In this document: in pieces, positions 61,536 to 64,000 of the stretch
Layout of the letters: each line of letters starts with the position of its first letter
Position numbering within the stretch: position 1 is the stretch's first letter
Source: Sulfitobacter geojensis
Lineage (GTDB): Bacteria; Pseudomonadota; Alphaproteobacteria; Rhodobacterales; Rhodobacteraceae
Assembly: GCF_000622325.1 (NCBI RefSeq)
Contig: NZ_JASE01000002.1
Coordinates: 62,001-126,000, forward strand
DNA length: 64,000 nt
Reading direction: 5' to 3'
Notes under the pieces: generated by a model
What the model was told of the DNA's origin: nothing
Seen by the model: only the letters and a program-made list of their open reading frames with translations
The model's database searches: none
Translations under genes and position numbers: made by a program

Positions 61536-62612
61536 TCACCGTCGGCCAAGTCGACCCAGTCTCGCCAGCTGCGCCAGCATTTTTGACCCCGAGTCTGCGG
61601 ATCCTGTGCCTCCTGCGGAACCCGTCTGCCCCATGCCTTGCCTCACGGGCATCTGCTGCACGCCGAAGAACTGCCGCGCCCTGAGGGCTGCGTATTCTGC
61701 GCCACTTGCGCCTCCGATCAGGTAGCGATTGTAGGCCTGCTGGCTGCCCACGGCGGCGCGGGCAAAGCTGTAGCCGCCGCCGAGACCACCGGAGAGGGCG
61801 GGCATCATAATATTTCCGGAGATCGCGCGGACGATGAAGGGCGTGGCAATGATGAAGCCCTTGGCCATGAGCACCATCATGAAGAAGGGAATGAGCGCGC
61901 CGATGTTTGAGGCTCCCTCCGGGTCGCCGAGTTCGCCGATGAGGGCAGAGGAGACGCCCGTGATTGTCGCGAACACACCGGCCACGACTATGGGGTAGAG
62001 CGCGAAGGAGACCAGCGCCGACAGCCAGCGCGCGAAGTAGTCCTTGGTGACCTCGAAGAGGGTCAGGAAAATCATCACCGGTGCGATCCCGATCAGAAGT
62101 GCGATCATCAGGCGGGATGCCACGAGGATGAAGGCGGCCAGCCCGCCGAGGATCGAGAGCAAGAGGACCCCGACAATGTCGAGCATGGCCCCTGCCATCC
62201 AGTTCAGCTCGGACCCAGCGGCGTTGAGATAGTCCCCTAGTTCCGCGATTAGCCGGTCAAACTCTTCTGCGAAAGTGCCAGAAGGGCCGGGAGTTCCACC
62301 ACCAACGGAAGCAACCAGCGCACCCGCAATGCTGTCGATCCCGGCCAGGATGGCGGAGGAGAGGGCGTTGAACTGCACCCAGTTGGTTGCAAATATCCCG
62401 ATGAGCCCGATCTTGACCGCGAGCCAGAATGCCGTGCGTCCGTCCATCGCCTTGTACTGGTAGATCATGTTCAGGAAAACGAGAACCACCACCAGCGTTG
62501 TTCCCAGCACCAGAAGCGTGCCAACCGTTGCCGCAACCGATCCGAACTGGGTTTCTGCGGCGGTGTCGAGATAGCCCTGGGAGGTTTCAACGAAATAGGT
62601 GACGACGCTCAT
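61536..62612 (-). CDS. virB6: VirB6 family inner-membrane channel protein
   Basis: The 358-residue protein has seven or eight membrane helices and the VirB6 pattern (AVKIGLIGIFATNWVQFN, LIGIAPVMIFLTLFEVTKDYFARWLSALVSFAL). The C-terminal 70 residues are polar and glycine-rich. VirB6 forms part of the inner-membrane channel of the type IV secretion system. It is read to the left after three shorter genes and virB11. The IS110 element lies just downstream, so whether the operon once continued is unclear. Confidence 0.88.
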   Translation of the reverse strand: MSVVTYFVETSQGYLDTAAETQFGSVAATVGTLLVLGTTLVVVLVFLNMIYQYKAMDGRTAFWLAVKIGLIGIFATNWVQFNALSSAILAGIDSIAGALVASVGGGTPGPSGTFAEEFDRLIAELGDYLNAAGSELNWMAGAMLDIVGVLLLSILGGLAAFILVASRLMIALLIGIAPVMIFLTLFEVTKDYFARWLSALVSFALYPIVVAGVFATITGVSSALIGELGDPEGASNIGALIPFFMMVLMAKGFIIATPFIVRAISGNIMMPALSGGLGGGYSFARAAVGSQQAYNRYLIGGASGAEYAALRARQFFGVQQMPVRQGMGQTGSAGGTGSADSGSKMLAQLARLGRLGRR

Positions 62613-62624
62613 CGGGGATCAGCC

Positions 62625-63044
62625 TTACCAATTGCCCGCGGCTTCGCAGATGGCCTTGGCGGCAGGGCGGGCGGCGTTGGCGCGGCGGTTGTAGGCGTCC
62701 GAGGCCTGCAGCATCTCCCATCGTTCGCCACTCGCGTGGACCTCGCGAAACATCGCCTCGGCATCGTCCCAGGACGGGAACCGGATCTCGCAATTGCAGC
62801 TGCCAGTCTCGACGATGCGCTCAAGGTTTTGGGCACGGTAGATGTCTTGGACCAGCACGCGCTGATAGGCTTGGCGCAGGGGGATTTCTTGCATCCAGCT
62901 GAGTTCAGCGGGGCGGTCCGGACAGACATCGAAGCGGCGCTCCAAGGTAGGGACTAGGTCGCGCTCGGCGAACGCGGGGGTGAACGTCAGGCTGAGGCCG
63001 AGGGCGAGCGCAGCCAGGGCGAGGCGAAACCGCGTCACTCTCAT
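62625..63044 (-). CDS. secreted protein of the T4SS operon
   Basis: The 139-residue protein starts with a signal peptide (RFRLALAALALGLSLTFTP, cut near AFA-ER) and has four cysteines, among them CPDRP and SCNCEIRF, likely forming disulfides in the periplasm. No family name was recognised. It sits between DUF4177 and virB6 with a four-base overlap upstream, so it is translated with the T4SS genes and may be an entry or stabilising factor. Confidence 0.7.
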   Translation of the reverse strand: MRVTRFRLALAALALGLSLTFTPAFAERDLVPTLERRFDVCPDRPAELSWMQEIPLRQAYQRVLVQDIYRAQNLERIVETGSCNCEIRFPSWDDAEAMFREVHASGERWEMLQASDAYNRRANAARPAAKAICEAAGNW

Positions 63045-63235
63045 GCCGCGGTTCCAACTGTTGTCGTTTCGCGCTTCAGAAACACTGTGTGCCCGACATT
63101 GGCGAATTCCGAGGAGCTGATCGACACCACCTCCCAGCCTTCTGCACCTTTGGCATTCAGGCTGGCCTGCATGTCGGAAAGGCCGGTCTTACGAGTCATG
63201 GGAAAGGACAAGATATCGTATTCAAAGGTCTTCAT
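63041..63235 (-). CDS. DUF4177 small protein
   Basis: The 64-residue protein has the DUF4177 pattern: MKTFEYDILSFP at the start, LNAKGAEGWEVVSIS and a terminal VFLKRE. It overlaps both neighbours by four bases (ATGA). Its location inside the VirB operon is conserved only by context here; role unknown. Confidence 0.75.
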   Translation of the reverse strand: MKTFEYDILSFPMTRKTGLSDMQASLNAKGAEGWEVVSISSSEFANVGHTVFLKRETTTVGTAA

Positions 63236-64000
63236 GGGGAAGCTCCAATCTCAGTTGCGCCGGGCAGGTAGAATTCGGTGATGCCGCGTTTGCCGTCATG
63301 GCGACCGGCCTGGATGATCACATCGATGGAATTTTCGATGTACTGGATCATGTCGGCATAGGTCATCGGGATTTCGGTCTTGAGTGCCGCGATCGCGAGC
63401 CGCTGCACGGCGAGTTGCGGGGTTTCGGCATGCAGTGTGGTCATGGACCCGCCATGGCCGGTGTTGATGGCTTCCAGGAAGGTCATGGCCTCCTTGCCGC
63501 GCACCTCGCCCAGGATGATCCGGTCGGGGCGCATGCGCAGCGTGGCGGTGAGAAGCACATCTGCGGTCTGGAATTCCGCGTCGCGATTGGCGATGAGGGT
63601 CACGGCATTGGGCTGGGTCGGCAGAAGCTCGGCGGCTTCTTCGATGGTGACGATGCGTTCCTCGGCCGGCACATGGGCGAGGATCTTGCGCGCGGCCACG
63701 GTCTTGCCGGTGGAGGTGCCGCCCGAGACGATCATGTTGAGCTTGTTCTCGACGCAGAAGGCGAGCGCATCATCGATCAAACCCGCGGCCACCACTGCGC
63801 GCAAGGCGCGCTTTTTTTCGACGCGCAGGTCTTCGAGCTTGCGTTCTTTGCCATAGAGAAAGTCGAGCGCGATACCCTCGAGCGGCAGGCTTGAGAAGAA
63901 CCGCAGGCTTATCGACATGGCCGAGAGCACGGCGGGCGGGGTGATGACTTGTGCGCGGATCGGGCGCCCCTTGTAGGTAATCGATACCGAGACGATGGGG
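63232..64000 (-). CDS. virB11: VirB11 ATPase (partial, runs off the right edge)
   Basis: The visible 256 residues cover the second half of VirB11: the linker (ISLRFFSSLPLEG), Walker A GGTSTGKTVAARKIL, VTIEEAAEL, the Asp box LRMRPDRIILGEVRG and the histidine box INTGHGGSMTTLHA. VirB11 is the hexameric traffic ATPase that drives pilus assembly and DNA transfer. The start is outside the window; the internal ATG at 63930 is not the true start because coding similarity continues to 64000. Confidence 0.93.
   Translation of the reverse strand, partial: PIVSVSITYKGRPIRAQVITPPAVLSAMSISLRFFSSLPLEGIALDFLYGKERKLEDLRVEKKRALRAVVAAGLIDDALAFCVENKLNMIVSGGTSTGKTVAARKILAHVPAEERIVTIEEAAELLPTQPNAVTLIANRDAEFQTADVLLTATLRMRPDRIILGEVRGKEAMTFLEAINTGHGGSMTTLHAETPQLAVQRLAIAALKTEIPMTYADMIQYIENSIDVIIQAGRHDGKRGITEFYLPGATEIGASP

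Noticed and set aside
1-64000. CRISPR array, tRNA or rRNA genes
   Set aside because: No regularly spaced repeats and no cloverleaf or rRNA sequence was noticed, although no model search was possible.

Overview
The window is a GC-rich alphaproteobacterial sequence, most likely from a plasmid of the Rhodobacterales (Roseobacter group). The basis is a complete repA-repB-repC replication and partition operon with paired parS-like palindromes, a MobC/VirD2-type relaxase/VirD4 mobilisation block, part of a VirB type IV secretion operon (VirB11, VirB6), and the ArdC, DUF3768, ParB-like and strawberry-notch genes that usually accompany such conjugative plasmids. No tRNA, rRNA or CRISPR array was seen. 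The species cannot be named from the sequence alone.

Layout. (1) 1-4845: catabolic cargo, with an alpha/beta hydrolase cut by the window edge, a LysR regulator, a beta-keto acid cleavage enzyme, a flavin reductase with a MarR-like tail and a luciferase-like monooxygenase. (2) 4993-5813: an IS6-family element without target duplication at the junction to the backbone. (3) 5835-14086: plasmid maintenance, with a HTH protein behind a strong dyad, a serine resolvase, repABC with DnaA box, attenuator-like hairpin and two 16-bp parS-like palindromes, then a RES-Xre toxin-antitoxin pair and a Fic protein. (4) 14433-19650: ArdC, then an acquired TetR-controlled membrane operon with a frameshifted LysE exporter, and a chorismate mutase. 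(5) 19924-31906: the long DUF3768, ParB-like, DUF, PrlF-YhaV and strawberry-notch methylase/helicase module, interrupted by an IS110 element and ending in a truncated DUF6915 gene.

(6) 31907-36511: nested insertion sequences. An IS3 element has an IS110 element inside its frameshift window, and it abuts a truncated IS66. (7) 36785-40708: a metal and stress island with a CDF exporter, a truncated mer operon and two MerR regulators, each facing a promoter with a 19-bp spacer, plus GFA, isoprenylcysteine methyltransferase-like and VOC proteins. (8) 40999-49343: a ParE-ParD-like pair, a structured noncoding leader, DUF2493, a candidate oriT, mobC, relaxase and VirD4. (9) 49621-56235: a second metabolic cargo block with an esterase, a LysR regulator, a TRAP transporter and a membrane-anchored hydrolase. 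(10) 56706-59921: a Gabija-like OLD nuclease plus UvrD helicase pair. (11) 60232-61290: a third IS110 transposase. (12) 61536-64000: VirB6, a secreted protein, DUF4177 and VirB11, running off the right edge.

Together the backbone genes replicate, partition, stabilise and transfer the plasmid. ArdC and the DarB-like methylase/helicase plausibly protect incoming DNA, while the Gabija-like pair would defend the host against phage. The metabolic and metal blocks are cargo whose borders carry insertion sequences, frameshifts and truncated genes, showing repeated acquisition and loss.
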